From assembly GCA_028277185.1 (NCBI GenBank), contig JANQGQ010000029.1, forward strand, positions 1 to 64,000: a stretch of DNA of 64,000 nt, written 5' to 3'. The translations under genes were made by a program, and so were the position numbers. The notes under the pieces were generated by a model that made no database searches, had not been told where the DNA came from, and worked only from the letters and a program-made list of their open reading frames with translations. Source of the DNA: Woeseiaceae bacterium (lineage in GTDB: Bacteria > Pseudomonadota > Gammaproteobacteria > Steroidobacterales > Woeseiaceae). Numbering within the stretch: the first letter of the stretch is position 1; every line of letters begins with the position of its first letter. Shown piece by piece: positions 43,925 to 53,230 of the stretch.

Positions 43925-44827
43925 TTGGCACACGCCCACGCGCATCACAATCTGACGCGGGTCATCGTCGCGCTGGTTCTTACGGCCTGTTTCATGGTCG
44001 TCGAGGTCATCGGCGGTATCGTATCGGGCTCGCTGGCCCTGTTGGCCGATGCGGGCCACATGCTGACGGATACGCTGGCGCTGACGCTGGCCGCCCTCGC
44101 GTTCTACGTCTCGAACCGGCCCGCGACCCCGTCCTTGAGTTACGGCTATCAGCGTTTTCAGATCCTGGCGGCCTTCGTCAACGGCCTGATCTTACTGCTG
44201 GTCGTCGGCTGGATACTGTTCGAGGCGATCAGGCGGTTCGCCGAGCCGTCCGAGATTCTGGCAGGCACCATGCTCAAAGTTGCGGTGCTCGGACTGATCG
44301 TCAACATCCTCGCCTTCGTTGTCCTGCACGGCGGCGACCGGAACAATCTCAACATCCGCGGGGCAACGCTGCACGTCGCCGGCGACCTGCTGGGCTCCGT
44401 CGCCGCGATCGTCGCGTCCGTAGTAATCATCTACACGGGCTTCGTAATGATCGACCCGTTGCTGTCGGTCGCTGTCGCATTCCTGATCCTCAAGAGCGCC
44501 TGGCTACTCGTGAAGCGGAGTGCGCACGTTTTGCTCGAGGGCGCGCCCGAGTGGCTGGACGTCGCCGAGATGCAGGAGGCGATCCGGGCGGCCGTGCCGT
44601 CCGTCAACGGCATCCATCATGTTCACGTATGGGGCCTTACGCCGCAGGAACTGATGCTCACGATGCACGTCGATCTGGATACCCGTATCGACAACCCGAC
44701 CCTTCCGATCCGGGCGATCAAGCAACTCCTCGAGGAGAGATACGATATCGCTCACTCGACGATCGAGGTGGAGTTTGGGGAGTGTGCCGATCGGCTGGAG
44801 ACGGTTACCGTCGATCATCCGGCGTGA
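43925..44827 (+). CDS. cation diffusion facilitator (ZitB/CzcD-like) metal exporter
   Basis: A 300-residue CDF-family metal/proton antiporter with six membrane segments and a C-terminal cytoplasmic metallochaperone-like domain (about residues 205-290). His-rich N-terminus (AHAHAHHN) and metal sites [11 protein letters not shown] in helix 2 and [10 protein letters not shown] in helix 5 indicate zinc or a related divalent metal. TTG at 43925 is chosen because it gives the ZitB-like N-terminus; an upstream ATG at 43868 is possible. Its end overlaps the convergent hpt gene by 23 bases. Confidence 0.93.
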   Translation: MAHAHAHHNLTRVIVALVLTACFMVVEVIGGIVSGSLALLADAGHMLTDTLALTLAALAFYVSNRPATPSLSYGYQRFQILAAFVNGLILLLVVGWILFEAIRRFAEPSEILAGTMLKVAVLGLIVNILAFVVLHGGDRNNLNIRGATLHVAGDLLGSVAAIVASVVIIYTGFVMIDPLLSVAVAFLILKSAWLLVKRSAHVLLEGAPEWLDVAEMQEAIRAAVPSVNGIHHVHVWGLTPQELMLTMHVDLDTRIDNPTLPIRAIKQLLEERYDIAHSTIEVEFGECADRLETVTVDHPA

Positions 44828-45338
44828 CGATGCCGATATAGGGCAGCGTCCGGTCGCGTTCGGCGTAGTCGAGACCGTAACCAACTACCCATTCGTCGCC
44901 GATCGGGAAGCCGACGTAGTCGATGTCTACCTCGACTTCGGCGCACTCGGCTTTGTGCAGCAGCGTGCACGTCCGGATCGATGCGGGCCGGTGAGAGGAC
45001 AGAATCCCGAGCAGGTACGCCAGCGTGTGACCGGAGTCGACGATGTCTTCGACGATCAGTACGTGCCGATTCTCGATGTTGCCACGAACGTCCATGATCA
45101 GCCGGACGGCGCCGCTGGACTTACTGCCTGTTGCGTAGCTCGACACGGCGATGAACTCGATCGTGCGCGGAATGGTCAGCTCGCGCGCGAGGTCGGCGAG
45201 GAACACGAAGGAGCCTTTGAGCACGCCGATCAGAACGAGATCGCCCTTGTCGGCGTAGTCCGCGGAAATCTCGGCGGCCAGCTCGCGGACGCGGTCGGCG
45301 ATACGTTCGGCGCTGATCAGGACGGGCGGCTGGTTCAT
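44805..45338 (-). CDS. hpt: hypoxanthine phosphoribosyltransferase
   Basis: A 177-residue purine salvage enzyme making IMP (and GMP) from hypoxanthine (guanine) and PRPP. The PRPP-binding motif VEDIVDSGHTL (about residues 95-105) and the GVLKGSFVFLADL and YVGFPIGDEWVVGYGLDYAE segments are typical of Hpt. The ATG at 45338 gives the normal length; the ORF runs further upstream without support. Cytoplasmic. It lies divergently from a deoxynucleoside kinase, another salvage enzyme. Confidence 0.95.
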   Translation of the reverse strand: MNQPPVLISAERIADRVRELAAEISADYADKGDLVLIGVLKGSFVFLADLARELTIPRTIEFIAVSSYATGSKSSGAVRLIMDVRGNIENRHVLIVEDIVDSGHTLAYLLGILSSHRPASIRTCTLLHKAECAEVEVDIDYVGFPIGDEWVVGYGLDYAERDRTLPYIGIVTPDDRR

Positions 45339-45438
45339 TTCGGCTCGTGTGCAGGGCGTTCGGTAGCCGGGAGGATAGGCGACTCCCGCGCGTCGTACCA
45401 GCGTTCGCGGCTCGGCGCATCGGCTACACTTCGCGGGT

Positions 45439-46074
45439 ATGAAACGTTCCATCGCAATCGCGGGCAACATGGGTGTCGGGAAATCGACGCTGGTCGAGTT
45501 CCTTGCGAGAACTTACGGCGTCGTGCCGTTTTACGAGCCGAACGACGACAATCCGTATCTCAAGGATTTCTACCGGGACATGCGGGGCTGGGCATTTCAA
45601 TCGCAGCTCTACTTCCTCGCGAGCAAGTTTCGTCTGCATCAGGAGCTGGATCGTCAGCCCGGCGTCGTAGCTCTGGACCGGACAATCTTCGAGGACGCGG
45701 AGGTCTTTGCCACGGCGCTGTATCAGATGCGCAAGATCAGCAAACGCGACTGGCAGACCTATCAGAGTTTCTACGAGGCGATTCTCGACGCGATACGCCC
45801 ACCCGATCTGATGATCTACCTCAAGTGTTCGATGCGTACGCTCAAGGAGCGCATCCGGCTCCGGGGCCGCAGGATCGAAAGAGACGTCCCCCCGAGCTAC
45901 CTGAAGCGCCTCGACCGGCTCTACGAGGGCTGGATTGCGGCTTACGATCTCAGCGAGGTGCTGGTGCTGGAGACCGACCGGCTCGACTACATCCACGATC
46001 TCGTGCACCGGCTCGACGTGATGGAGCGAATCGAGGCGCTCCTGCCGCCGGAACTCGGCCGGCCGGGATGCTAA
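45439..46074 (+). CDS. deoxynucleoside kinase
   Basis: A 211-residue deoxynucleoside kinase of the deoxyadenosine/deoxyguanosine kinase group. P-loop GNMGVGKST at residues 9-17, the substrate Glu in FYEPNDDNPYL, the ALDRTIFEDAEVFA (DRS-like) motif and the lid RGRRIERDVP are present. It phosphorylates salvaged deoxynucleosides. Its end overlaps the convergent cytochrome gene by 4 bases. Next to hpt in divergent orientation, suggesting a purine salvage locus. Confidence 0.93.
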   Translation: MKRSIAIAGNMGVGKSTLVEFLARTYGVVPFYEPNDDNPYLKDFYRDMRGWAFQSQLYFLASKFRLHQELDRQPGVVALDRTIFEDAEVFATALYQMRKISKRDWQTYQSFYEAILDAIRPPDLMIYLKCSMRTLKERIRLRGRRIERDVPPSYLKRLDRLYEGWIAAYDLSEVLVLETDRLDYIHDLVHRLDVMERIEALLPPELGRPGC

Positions 46075-46676
46075 CGACTTTGGTAAATCCCAAAATAGAC
46101 GAACGGCTCGGTCGCGCGGCGTCCGGGTTCGACGTTGTCCGGCACGCGGTGGCGGACGGGCTCGATGCTGCGCAGATAGGCGACCATCGCGTCCACGTCG
46201 TCGTCGGTCATTCGTGCATAACCGGGCCACGGCATGACCCGGATACCGCCGGTGCCGTGCCGCCCGGCGCCGAAGCGGATGGCGTTAGCGATCTCCCGAT
46301 CGCTCCAGCCGCCGATTCCCGTTTCGACGTCGGAGGTAATGTTCGACGGGTACACGACTCCCGGGTTCCGTTCACCGAGGGGGTTGCTCCAGGCGATGCC
46401 GGTACGCGATCCGGCCAGCGACAACCCGGGTTCCGGCGCCCCGAGCAGCGCGCCGTCGGTGTGGCATGCCCCGCAGCCCAGCAGTTCGACGAGATACTCG
46501 CCGCGCTCGACCTGTTCCGCGTACTGCGGCGCATAGCGGCCGGGACTCGCGGGCGGCGCATCGAGGACCGTAGTCGCTTCGACCTCGACGTAGTCCTCGA
46601 GCGGGTCGTAGGGTGCGTCCGCGGCGCAGGCGAGGAGCGCGGCCGGTGTCAGCACGATCAGTTTGCGAAACGACAT
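46071..46676 (-). CDS. monoheme cytochrome c lipoprotein
   Basis: A 201-residue c-type cytochrome. It starts with a lipoprotein signal, lipobox LLAC with Cys17, so it is likely membrane-tethered in the periplasm. The heme site is CGACH (Cys68, Cys71, His72); the distal region MPWPGYARMTDDD could supply the axial Met. The family resembles cytochromes that accept electrons from membrane dehydrogenases. ATG 46676 is taken because it gives the lipobox; the ORF track runs upstream without it. No partner enzyme lies beside it. Confidence 0.87.
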   Translation of the reverse strand: MSFRKLIVLTPAALLACAADAPYDPLEDYVEVEATTVLDAPPASPGRYAPQYAEQVERGEYLVELLGCGACHTDGALLGAPEPGLSLAGSRTGIAWSNPLGERNPGVVYPSNITSDVETGIGGWSDREIANAIRFGAGRHGTGGIRVMPWPGYARMTDDDVDAMVAYLRSIEPVRHRVPDNVEPGRRATEPFVYFGIYQSR

Positions 46677-46774
46677 CGACACTGTTCCGACAGGAATCCA
46701 CCCAAAAGAAATCGGACAATTAGTCTGTTGTACTGCGGCCTGCCGCGACATTGCGGAAAACACATAGGGTACGC

Positions 46775-49105
46775 ATGAAGGCCGTTCGAATCGTTGCGGC
46801 GACGCTGGCGGCCATCGCGCTCGTCGTCGTGATCGGCGTCGTCGTCACGGCCCACTATCGCGATCAGATCGCCCGGCAGTTCGCCGAGGGGCTGCTGGCG
46901 CCTTACGCGATCTCGGTTGAGGAGGTTTCGGTAAACTCGATAGGCACGGATTGCATCGATCTCGACGCCGTGCTCGTACTGCGCGACGCCGGCGGGCGTA
47001 TCCTGATCGAAGGTCTGAGTATGCCGGTTGCCGCAAGCGGCCTCGCCGGAGCGGAAATCGCCGTCCGCCGCGTCGGGATTCGCGTCCCCGAGCGCGACCC
47101 CGGGAGTGCCGCGCCCGTCGACGTCGTCGGCATCCTGGATCGCATCATTCCGCTGCCCGGGCTTCTGCCTGGCACGCGCTTGAGCGTCGCCGGTCTCAGC
47201 GTTAACGACTACCCCGAGCTTACGGAACTCATGTGGCAGTCGGACGGGATGCAACAGACGCTGACGGCCCGGATCGGGACGTACAGGCTGGAGGCGGCGC
47301 TGACGCTGGCCGACGAGGGACGATCGACGGGCCGGCTGAACATAGCGGCGGACGATGCGCCGGACCTCGCGGAGGCGGCGCTCACGCTCCATCGTGCACC
47401 GGGTGGCTACACCGTCGGGGGACCGTTCAGGCTCACCGCCGCGCCACTCTTACCCGTCCTCGTCGGGACCGGACTTATCCCGACGGCGTTCACGGCGCTC
47501 GATGCGTCTGTCGGGGGCGAAGTATCGGTCCTCGTCGCGCCGGAAGCGGATCGATCGATCGAGGTCGTTGCGACGCTGCTCATCGAAGAGACAGCTTCGC
47601 TGGGCTATCTGAGCGCCGACGGCACGCCTGCAGCGGTCAGGGTGCTTGCCGCCGCGGCGACGCAGCTGGCGTTCGCCTGGCCTGCTCTGGATTGGCAGAC
47701 CACGACCCCCGAGGTCCGGCTCGAGGTCGATTACGGTTCGATTCGGGATCTGGCCCTCCGTCTCCACGACGTGGTCTGTCGGCGCGGCACGCGCTGCGCG
47801 CTGCGGGCCGATGTCGAGCCGACGACGCTCGGTCCGGGTATCGGCATAGCGGGCCAGGCCGGAGACATCGAGGTGGCGATAGGAGCTGACGGCTGGCAGG
47901 CAGACGTCCGCGACGTGTCGCTCGAGGTCGACGGCATCGCGGGCCCGGCGGATCTGGAGGCCGCCCTGTCGATCCGCCCCGGAGCCGTGACCCTCGACGG
48001 CGCCGGGACGATGCGGGGGGAATTCTCGATTGCCGCCGCCGACGTGCGTCTGTTGGGCTACGGTATCGCGGTGCCGGCCGCTGCCGGCACGTTTGCTCGC
48101 GATGCCGGCGATCTGTCGCTGACACTGAGTCTCGGCGAGGCTGGCGATGCGGTCGCGGCAGGCGTCGTCCTCGGGCACGACCTGCGGACCGGGGACACGC
48201 GGCTGACGCTCGACGACGCCCGGCTGGACTTCTCCGTCCGCGCCCTGTCGGAGTTCGTCGAGGGCTGGCCGAACGATTGGGACGTCGTCGCGGGCACCTG
48301 GACCGGCAGCGCCGACCTTCGGCAGCTCGGAGACGGCAGCACCGAAGTCACTGCTGTCCAGTCGCTCGACGCAATTGCGGGGCGCTATCGCGACGTAGCC
48401 TTCGCCGGCCTGAACACGACGCTGTCGGTAGCGGACGGCGGGTGGCCGCTGGCGGAGCCGCAGGCAATCGAGCTGTCGCTGGAGCTCATAGACTTAGGTT
48501 TTCCGATCCGCGACGTGGAAGCGGAGCTGTCGGTCGATCCCGTTCAGCGCCGCGTCGCCGTCCGGAGCGCCGGCATGGACGCGCTCGGCGGCCGCGTCAC
48601 GGTCGACCCGTTCGTGTTCGATCCGATGCTCGAGGCATTCAGCGTTACGCTGCGGCCGGAATCCGTTCAGCTGCCGTTAATCGCCGACCTCGCAAACTTG
48701 ACCGCCCTCGATGTGAAGGGCAGCGTCAGCGGCGTGCTGCCGATTGCGTTCGGCGCCGACGGTGTGAGCATCGACGGCGGTCGCCTGAGCGGCGACCCGC
48801 CCGGCGGGACGATTCGCTACGCCGCCAGCGGATGCACGGACGAGGTGATGCGTGCACGGTCCGGACTGGAGTTTGCACGCTGCGTGATGACGCACTATGA
48901 GTTTGACAGCCTCGATTCGGACGTAAACTACAGCGAAGACGGCGACCTGGTGATTGGGATGAGACTGACTGGCGTGAATCCGGAGTACGATCCCCAGCAG
49001 CCGGTGAACCTCAATCCGACGCTGACGACGAACGTCGTCGACCTCATCAGAAGTCTGCAGGCGGCGCGCTCGATCGAGGAAGTGTTCGACAGGCAGGTGC
49101 AGTAG
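46775..49105 (+). CDS. ydbH: YdbH family inter-membrane phospholipid transport protein
   Basis: A 776-residue AsmA-like protein of the YdbH type: N-terminal inner-membrane anchor (about residues 2-26) and a long beta-rich, repetitive periplasmic part; the C-terminal region (about 690-776) holds the YdbH-specific segment with SLDSDVNYSEDGDLVIGM. YdbH, TamB and YhdP act redundantly in moving phospholipids to the outer membrane in E. coli, and YdbH bridges the envelope with the lipoprotein YnbE. Here ynbE and ydbL follow at once, which supports the call. Confidence 0.92.
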   Translation: MKAVRIVAATLAAIALVVVIGVVVTAHYRDQIARQFAEGLLAPYAISVEEVSVNSIGTDCIDLDAVLVLRDAGGRILIEGLSMPVAASGLAGAEIAVRRVGIRVPERDPGSAAPVDVVGILDRIIPLPGLLPGTRLSVAGLSVNDYPELTELMWQSDGMQQTLTARIGTYRLEAALTLADEGRSTGRLNIAADDAPDLAEAALTLHRAPGGYTVGGPFRLTAAPLLPVLVGTGLIPTAFTALDASVGGEVSVLVAPEADRSIEVVATLLIEETASLGYLSADGTPAAVRVLAAAATQLAFAWPALDWQTTTPEVRLEVDYGSIRDLALRLHDVVCRRGTRCALRADVEPTTLGPGIGIAGQAGDIEVAIGADGWQADVRDVSLEVDGIAGPADLEAALSIRPGAVTLDGAGTMRGEFSIAAADVRLLGYGIAVPAAAGTFARDAGDLSLTLSLGEAGDAVAAGVVLGHDLRTGDTRLTLDDARLDFSVRALSEFVEGWPNDWDVVAGTWTGSADLRQLGDGSTEVTAVQSLDAIAGRYRDVAFAGLNTTLSVADGGWPLAEPQAIELSLELIDLGFPIRDVEAELSVDPVQRRVAVRSAGMDALGGRVTVDPFVFDPMLEAFSVTLRPESVQLPLIADLANLTALDVKGSVSGVLPIAFGADGVSIDGGRLSGDPPGGTIRYAASGCTDEVMRARSGLEFARCVMTHYEFDSLDSDVNYSEDGDLVIGMRLTGVNPEYDPQQPVNLNPTLTTNVVDLIRSLQAARSIEEVFDRQVQ

Positions 49106-49198
49106 CGGGTGCCCGCTCCCGTTCTGGGCAGCTCCGGGTGCATGCGTTAAGCTCTACCTGGCGAGGTGAGTAGGTGCTGACAAAATGAGCAGGACGAC

Positions 49199-49399
49199 AT
49201 GAACGGAAAGAATCTCCCGGCGGCGTGCCTGGCCGCCTTTGTTCTGAGCGCTGCCGCCGGCTGTACGCCTACGGTAAGGGTCGAGGCACCCAAAGAGCCG
49301 ATCGAAATCAATCTCAACGTCAAGATCGAGCACGAGATCCGCGTCCAGGTGGACAAGGAGCTCGAAGGTTTGTTCGAAGAAGACAGCGAGCTGTTTTGA
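49199..49399 (+). CDS. ynbE: YnbE family lipoprotein
   Basis: A 66-residue lipoprotein: lipobox AAGC (Cys22) followed by the family sequence EIHEIRVQVDKELEGLFEED-like residues (KIEHEIRVQVDKELEGLF here). Partner of YdbH, thought to extend the lipid-transport channel at the outer membrane. AGGACGAC ribosome-binding site upstream. Lies 93 bases after ydbH and 24 bases before ydbL. Confidence 0.92.
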   Translation: MNGKNLPAACLAAFVLSAAAGCTPTVRVEAPKEPIEINLNVKIEHEIRVQVDKELEGLFEEDSELF

Positions 49400-49423
49400 G
49401 CCATGTATTTTGAAGGTGCCGTC

Positions 49424-49747
49424 ATGAAACGACTCATCATCGCCGCATTCCTGACTCTGGCTCTGCAGAGTGCATGGGCCATCGATATCGACAGCGCGAA
49501 GAATCAGGGCCTGGTCGGCGAAGCCAACACGGGCTACCTTGCCGCGGTCCGGCAACCGGCAAGCGCCGAGGTCAAGGCGCTGATCACCGACGTCAACGCA
49601 AAGCGCCGGGCGCAGTTCGAGCGCACCGCAAAAAGCACGGGCGCAACGCTCGAACAGGTGCGGGTGCGCTTCTACCAGCTGGCGGTGCAGAAGACCCGCC
49701 GCGGCCACTACTACCAGGATGAAAGCGGCAACTGGCGGCGCAAGTAG
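49424..49747 (+). CDS. ydbL: YdbL family protein
   Basis: A 107-residue exported protein: signal peptide (residues 1-19, ending SAWAID), then the compact helical YdbL (DUF1318) domain with the GLVGEANTGYLAAV motif and C-terminal QDESGNWRRK. In E. coli YdbL works as a regulator of the YdbH-YnbE complex. The ATG at 49424 is chosen for the GAAGGT stretch 6 bases upstream and the signal peptide. Only 3 bases separate its stop from the convergent transglycosylase stop. Confidence 0.93.
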   Translation: MKRLIIAAFLTLALQSAWAIDIDSAKNQGLVGEANTGYLAAVRQPASAEVKALITDVNAKRRAQFERTAKSTGATLEQVRVRFYQLAVQKTRRGHYYQDESGNWRRK

Positions 49748-49750
49748 CCG

Positions 49751-50530
49751 TCAGTCGAGGCGAAAACCCGCGCGGCGCAGCATCGCCGCGTGCCGGTCGA
49801 ACTCGTCGCGGCCGGCGTAGCTCATTACCACTTCGAATTCGCCGGTACCGCGGCGAAACCAGTCGAGTTCCAGGTCGGGGGCGGCGGCCTCGAGACGTTC
49901 TATGAACGCCGCGGCGCGATACGGCTCGCCGAAGGTCAGCAGGGTAGACTGCCCGAGGTCCGAGTAGAGCTGGCCGTGGTCGGCAATTGCGACTCCGCCG
50001 TCGCCCATGACGTAGTCGAGGTGGCGGTAGATGTAGCCCGAGTACCAGGTGGCCCCATTCGGAATCGTCGCGGCCCCGACGGGTATTCGGCCAGGCCCGT
50101 AATTGTAGGCGGCCAGCGCGAGGTGCAGGTTGCCCTCGTAGCGTCTAAGGAGTTCCTTCAGGTAGCGGGTCCCCGCTTCGATGTTCGTACACGGGTCGTA
50201 GAGCTGACTCAGGCGCTGGATGCCGAGATGGCGTGCGGTGACCGGCCAGCGTATCTGCATGACGCCATGCGCGTTGGCCTTCGAACGGGCCGCCGGATCG
50301 AAATCGCTCTCGCCTCTTGCGACGGCCAGAAGCAAGGTCATCGGGAGCTTGTGTTCGGCGGCGGCGGCGGCGAAGCAGGAGGAATGCGGAAAGACATAGG
50401 CGGGCTCGGCGTTCGCGCCCCGGTCGATGTAAGCCGCCCACGCGGCTTCGAGATCGTGCGGGACGTCTCTCGCCGCCAGCGGCTGGACTGTCAGGAGGAA
50501 CGCGACTGCGACGGCGACACGCTGAAGCAT
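49751..50530 (-). CDS. lytic transglycosylase with C-terminal SPOR-like domain
   Basis: A 259-residue exported SLT-fold enzyme cleaving peptidoglycan glycan strands. Signal peptide (residues 1-20), catalytic Glu74 in ARGESDFDPAARSKANAHG, and ALAAYNYGPGRIPVG in the SLT fold. The last 50 residues (about 210-259) form a small alpha/beta segment that resembles the C-terminus of the protein encoded just upstream (FEVVMSYA here, YEVAFAYA there). Its ATG overlaps the previous stop by one base (TGATG). It is the last gene of the seven-gene TolQR-like operon. Confidence 0.9.
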   Translation of the reverse strand: MLQRVAVAVAFLLTVQPLAARDVPHDLEAAWAAYIDRGANAEPAYVFPHSSCFAAAAAEHKLPMTLLLAVARGESDFDPAARSKANAHGVMQIRWPVTARHLGIQRLSQLYDPCTNIEAGTRYLKELLRRYEGNLHLALAAYNYGPGRIPVGAATIPNGATWYSGYIYRHLDYVMGDGGVAIADHGQLYSDLGQSTLLTFGEPYRAAAFIERLEAAAPDLELDWFRRGTGEFEVVMSYAGRDEFDRHAAMLRRAGFRLD

Positions 50531-51066
50531 CAGGGATTACCCGGCAGATCCAGGCCGGTCGCGGCGGAGATGGTCGACAGATACTGCTCGAGCGAGGCCT
50601 CGTCCGCGTAGGCGAAAGCGACTTCGTAGACGCCCGGTTTGACCTTGACGACCCGGTAGTCCAGACCGGTGACACGCTGCAGCTCGGTGACGAAACCGTT
50701 GGCGGCGATCTCGCTGCGAAACGGGCTCCAGAACGCGTACCACAGATCCGGCGGATCGGCTGCCGGCCGCGTGTCGGCCACGGCTTCCCCGAGGGGCGGG
50801 TCGATGGCAGGCTCCGGCGCTTCCGTCGGCGCGGGCGGTATGTCGGTTGCCGCCGGAGCCGGGGCAATCGAAGCGTCGGCGGGCGGAAGCGTTTCGCCGG
50901 CCGGGCTATTCGCAACTTTGGGCTGGGGCGACGGCAACGCGACGACCGCAATCGGCTCTGCGTTGTCGGCGAAGCGTTGACTCGTGAATTGCGGGACGCC
51001 GACGAACCAGGTCAGAAGGGCGACGGCGATGGCGGCGCCGCAGACGATGCCGAGGATTCTCATCAT
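50530..51066 (-). CDS. anchored protein with SPOR-like C-terminal domain
   Basis: A 178-residue protein: N-terminal membrane segment (about residues 4-24), a Pro/Ala-rich linker of about 80 residues that could span the periplasm, and a C-terminal alpha/beta domain (residues 125-178, WYAFWSPFRSEIAANGF then a strand with YEVAFAYADE) with SPOR-like spacing. SPOR domains bind denuded peptidoglycan; this one is not certain. ATGA overlap with the upstream gene and one-base overlap with the transglycosylase. Likely links the complex to the cell wall. Confidence 0.78.
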   Translation of the reverse strand: MMRILGIVCGAAIAVALLTWFVGVPQFTSQRFADNAEPIAVVALPSPQPKVANSPAGETLPPADASIAPAPAATDIPPAPTEAPEPAIDPPLGEAVADTRPAADPPDLWYAFWSPFRSEIAANGFVTELQRVTGLDYRVVKVKPGVYEVAFAYADEASLEQYLSTISAATGLDLPGNP

Positions 51067-52556
51067 GTGCTGCTCCGGGTTGCGGCGTTTGCCGTGATCG
51101 CGCGCCACGCGACGCGGTCGCCCAGACCGAGCATTACGTGGGACAGATCCTCGAGCCAGCGCTGCAGCGCGTATGCCTCCGGTCCGGGCCGGTCCTCGCA
51201 AATCGACGGCAGCCGTTCGATCAATGCGCCAATGCGCCGCGCGTCGCGTGCATTGTCGACCGCTATGGCGTAGTAGGTATCGTCGGTCGGCACGATGCGC
51301 CAACGCTTTTCGACGCGCGGCGAGCGCAACGGCGGCAGTGCATTCGGCACGATATAGAGCGTGGAGCGCCCCTCCGTCAGGACGCGTGCTGAACCGCGCC
51401 GCTCGCAGCGTGCGTCGGCCAGCCGGGTCAGGCCGCTCCCGGGCGTGTGCGCCAGCGCAAAGACGATCACGTCGCGGCGCGCTTTGGCCCGGAGTACCGC
51501 GCAGGGCGGGCCGAATCGGCAGTGATCGCGATGTCCGGCCCGATACAGGGCAAGCGGTTCGAGCAAACCGAATCCCGACGCGCCCGGCATCTCGACACCC
51601 GCGATGTGTTGGGCGACGGCCGCGTCAGCCCGTGGCGCGGGGTAGGGTTCTGCGTAGACGTCCGGCGACCCGTTGCCGGCGATTGCTGCGCCGCCGTCGA
51701 CGCCCATGTCGACGTAGACGCTGGCGCTGATGCTGTCGAGCTCCGCGTCCGGCGTTAGCGGCGTGATCGTCAGCCAGTACTGGTGCAGCGATCCCGCTAT
51801 CGCATGGGCCTTGCCGTCGATCGCGGCGTTTGCCGCTGCCTGGTCCCGGGTGAGCACGACGGAGTTCCTGGCGTCCAGGTTGCGCATCGCCAGGTCGACG
51901 GTCGACGCAAGCGGTGCGTCGCCCGGCGCCTCGCGCGACAGCGACACGATGTAGTCACCGGCAAGCGAGCGGCTGATCCCGCAATGCAGGCGTTGTGACA
52001 GGTGTTCCGCAATCAGATCGCTCTGATCGGGTCGATACGGTACTTCGCGGCTGCCGAGAAAGGCCGGGTCTCGTGCGCTGCGGGCGAAAGCCTGGCGCTG
52101 CCGTGCAGAAAGCTGTCCTGTCCAGCTCGTCTGAACGGCCGGAACGAAGGCCTGTTCCCGGGTGTCGAGTATGCGCACGCCGACGCGTGTGCGCCGATCG
52201 ACACGCGCGGCGATGTCGATACCGACGAGATAGGCGGGCTTGCCGAATCCGCAGTCCGCCTCGGGCGCCCGGTTTTCCTGCCAGGCGATCCTGAGGCCCG
52301 GCGTCTTCACGGCGGCGTCGAGGAGCCGGTTGCGAAGATCGAGCGCCAGCTCGTTGCTGACCGCGGACGGGGCGTTGTCGTCGAGCACGACGAACATCAG
52401 CGTCTCGCCCTTGAAACGGGGATGGGTAGCGAGTTGGTCCGTCACGGCGGGTATGAGCGTGTCGTCGAACCACGCGTCCAGCGCCCTGTCGCGTGCGCCC
52501 GCATCGGCGGCGGCCAGCAGCAGCAGGGGAATGAGCGTTGCCGCGGCGATTTTCAT
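51063..52556 (-). CDS. large exported protein of unknown function in the TolQR-like operon
   Basis: A 497-residue protein with a signal peptide (residues 1-22, ending DAGARD) and no family I can name. The N-terminal part (residues 25-160, FVVLDDNAPSAVSNELALDL) resembles the alpha/beta fold of small outer-membrane-assembly proteins; the middle is beta-rich; the C-terminus contains Cys pairs (CRFGPPC, ARCERR) and a helical end. ATG 52556 gives the signal peptide; the ORF continues upstream over the TolR-like gene, which is a false extension. ATGA overlaps at both ends. Confidence 0.8.
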   Translation of the reverse strand: MKIAAATLIPLLLLAAADAGARDRALDAWFDDTLIPAVTDQLATHPRFKGETLMFVVLDDNAPSAVSNELALDLRNRLLDAAVKTPGLRIAWQENRAPEADCGFGKPAYLVGIDIAARVDRRTRVGVRILDTREQAFVPAVQTSWTGQLSARQRQAFARSARDPAFLGSREVPYRPDQSDLIAEHLSQRLHCGISRSLAGDYIVSLSREAPGDAPLASTVDLAMRNLDARNSVVLTRDQAAANAAIDGKAHAIAGSLHQYWLTITPLTPDAELDSISASVYVDMGVDGGAAIAGNGSPDVYAEPYPAPRADAAVAQHIAGVEMPGASGFGLLEPLALYRAGHRDHCRFGPPCAVLRAKARRDVIVFALAHTPGSGLTRLADARCERRGSARVLTEGRSTLYIVPNALPPLRSPRVEKRWRIVPTDDTYYAIAVDNARDARRIGALIERLPSICEDRPGPEAYALQRWLEDLSHVMLGLGDRVAWRAITANAATRSST

Positions 52557-53230
52557 GACGGTTGTCGGTCGAGACTGCCGTCGCGGCGGATGATCAGAGC
52601 CCCGTCTTCGTGTTCGCGCATCAGCCGTTCGAGTTCCCGTGTCAGCCGGGGCGGCAGGGTCACGGCCCACGCCGTTTCCGGAGCCGCGCGGCCGGTACGC
52701 CGGAGTGCATCGCGGACCGCCTTCGGCACCGTGGTCTGATCCATCTCGTGATAGCGCCTGGGCGTCGGCGCTGCCCAGAAGCTCAGCCGGCTGTCCTGGA
52801 CTGACATGCGGCGCGCGCCCGACTCGTCGAGCGCGAAGAAACCGACGTCGCCCTGAGCGACGAGTCTCGACAGCGCGAGGTCGGATTCGAAGCGAAGAGT
52901 GAAACCGCGCTCCGGAGGCGCGGTCACGGGCGGCGGGCTGGCGGGGGCAGCGGCGGCCGGTGACGGTGCCGGCGGTGTCGGGGCGGCGCGCGGCGCTTGC
53001 GGCCGCGGCCGGGTCAGCACGACCGGTGGCTCTTCCGCTACGACGCGCGGTGCCGGTTTTGCGGGCGCCGGATCGGGCACCTGGGGCAGGCTTTGCACCA
53101 GCGCGAACACGGCCATCAGGCAAAGCGCGAGAATAGCCATGAAGCGCATGATGTCCGTCTGCAGATCGGCTGCGCCGCCCGATTCGGCGTCGACGCCGCG
53201 CAATAGCGGGTAAGCGAACGGAGCCCGCAT
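52553..53230 (-). CDS. ExbD/TolR-like protein with divergent periplasmic domain
   Basis: A 225-residue protein with the TolR/ExbD layout: short N-terminus, one membrane helix (about residues 27-48, IMRFMAILALCLMAVFALV) whose cytoplasmic edge has Asp26 in TDIMRF at the place of the essential proton-relay Asp, a Pro/Ala-rich linker (about 50-105), and a C-terminal domain unlike normal TolR. The gene lies directly after the TolQ-like gene with a one-base overlap, the usual order. Low similarity, so the call rests on topology, Asp26 and context. Confidence 0.72.
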   Translation of the reverse strand: MRAPFAYPLLRGVDAESGGAADLQTDIMRFMAILALCLMAVFALVQSLPQVPDPAPAKPAPRVVAEEPPVVLTRPRPQAPRAAPTPPAPSPAAAAPASPPPVTAPPERGFTLRFESDLALSRLVAQGDVGFFALDESGARRMSVQDSRLSFWAAPTPRRYHEMDQTTVPKAVRDALRRTGRAAPETAWAVTLPPRLTRELERLMREHEDGALIIRRDGSLDRQPS

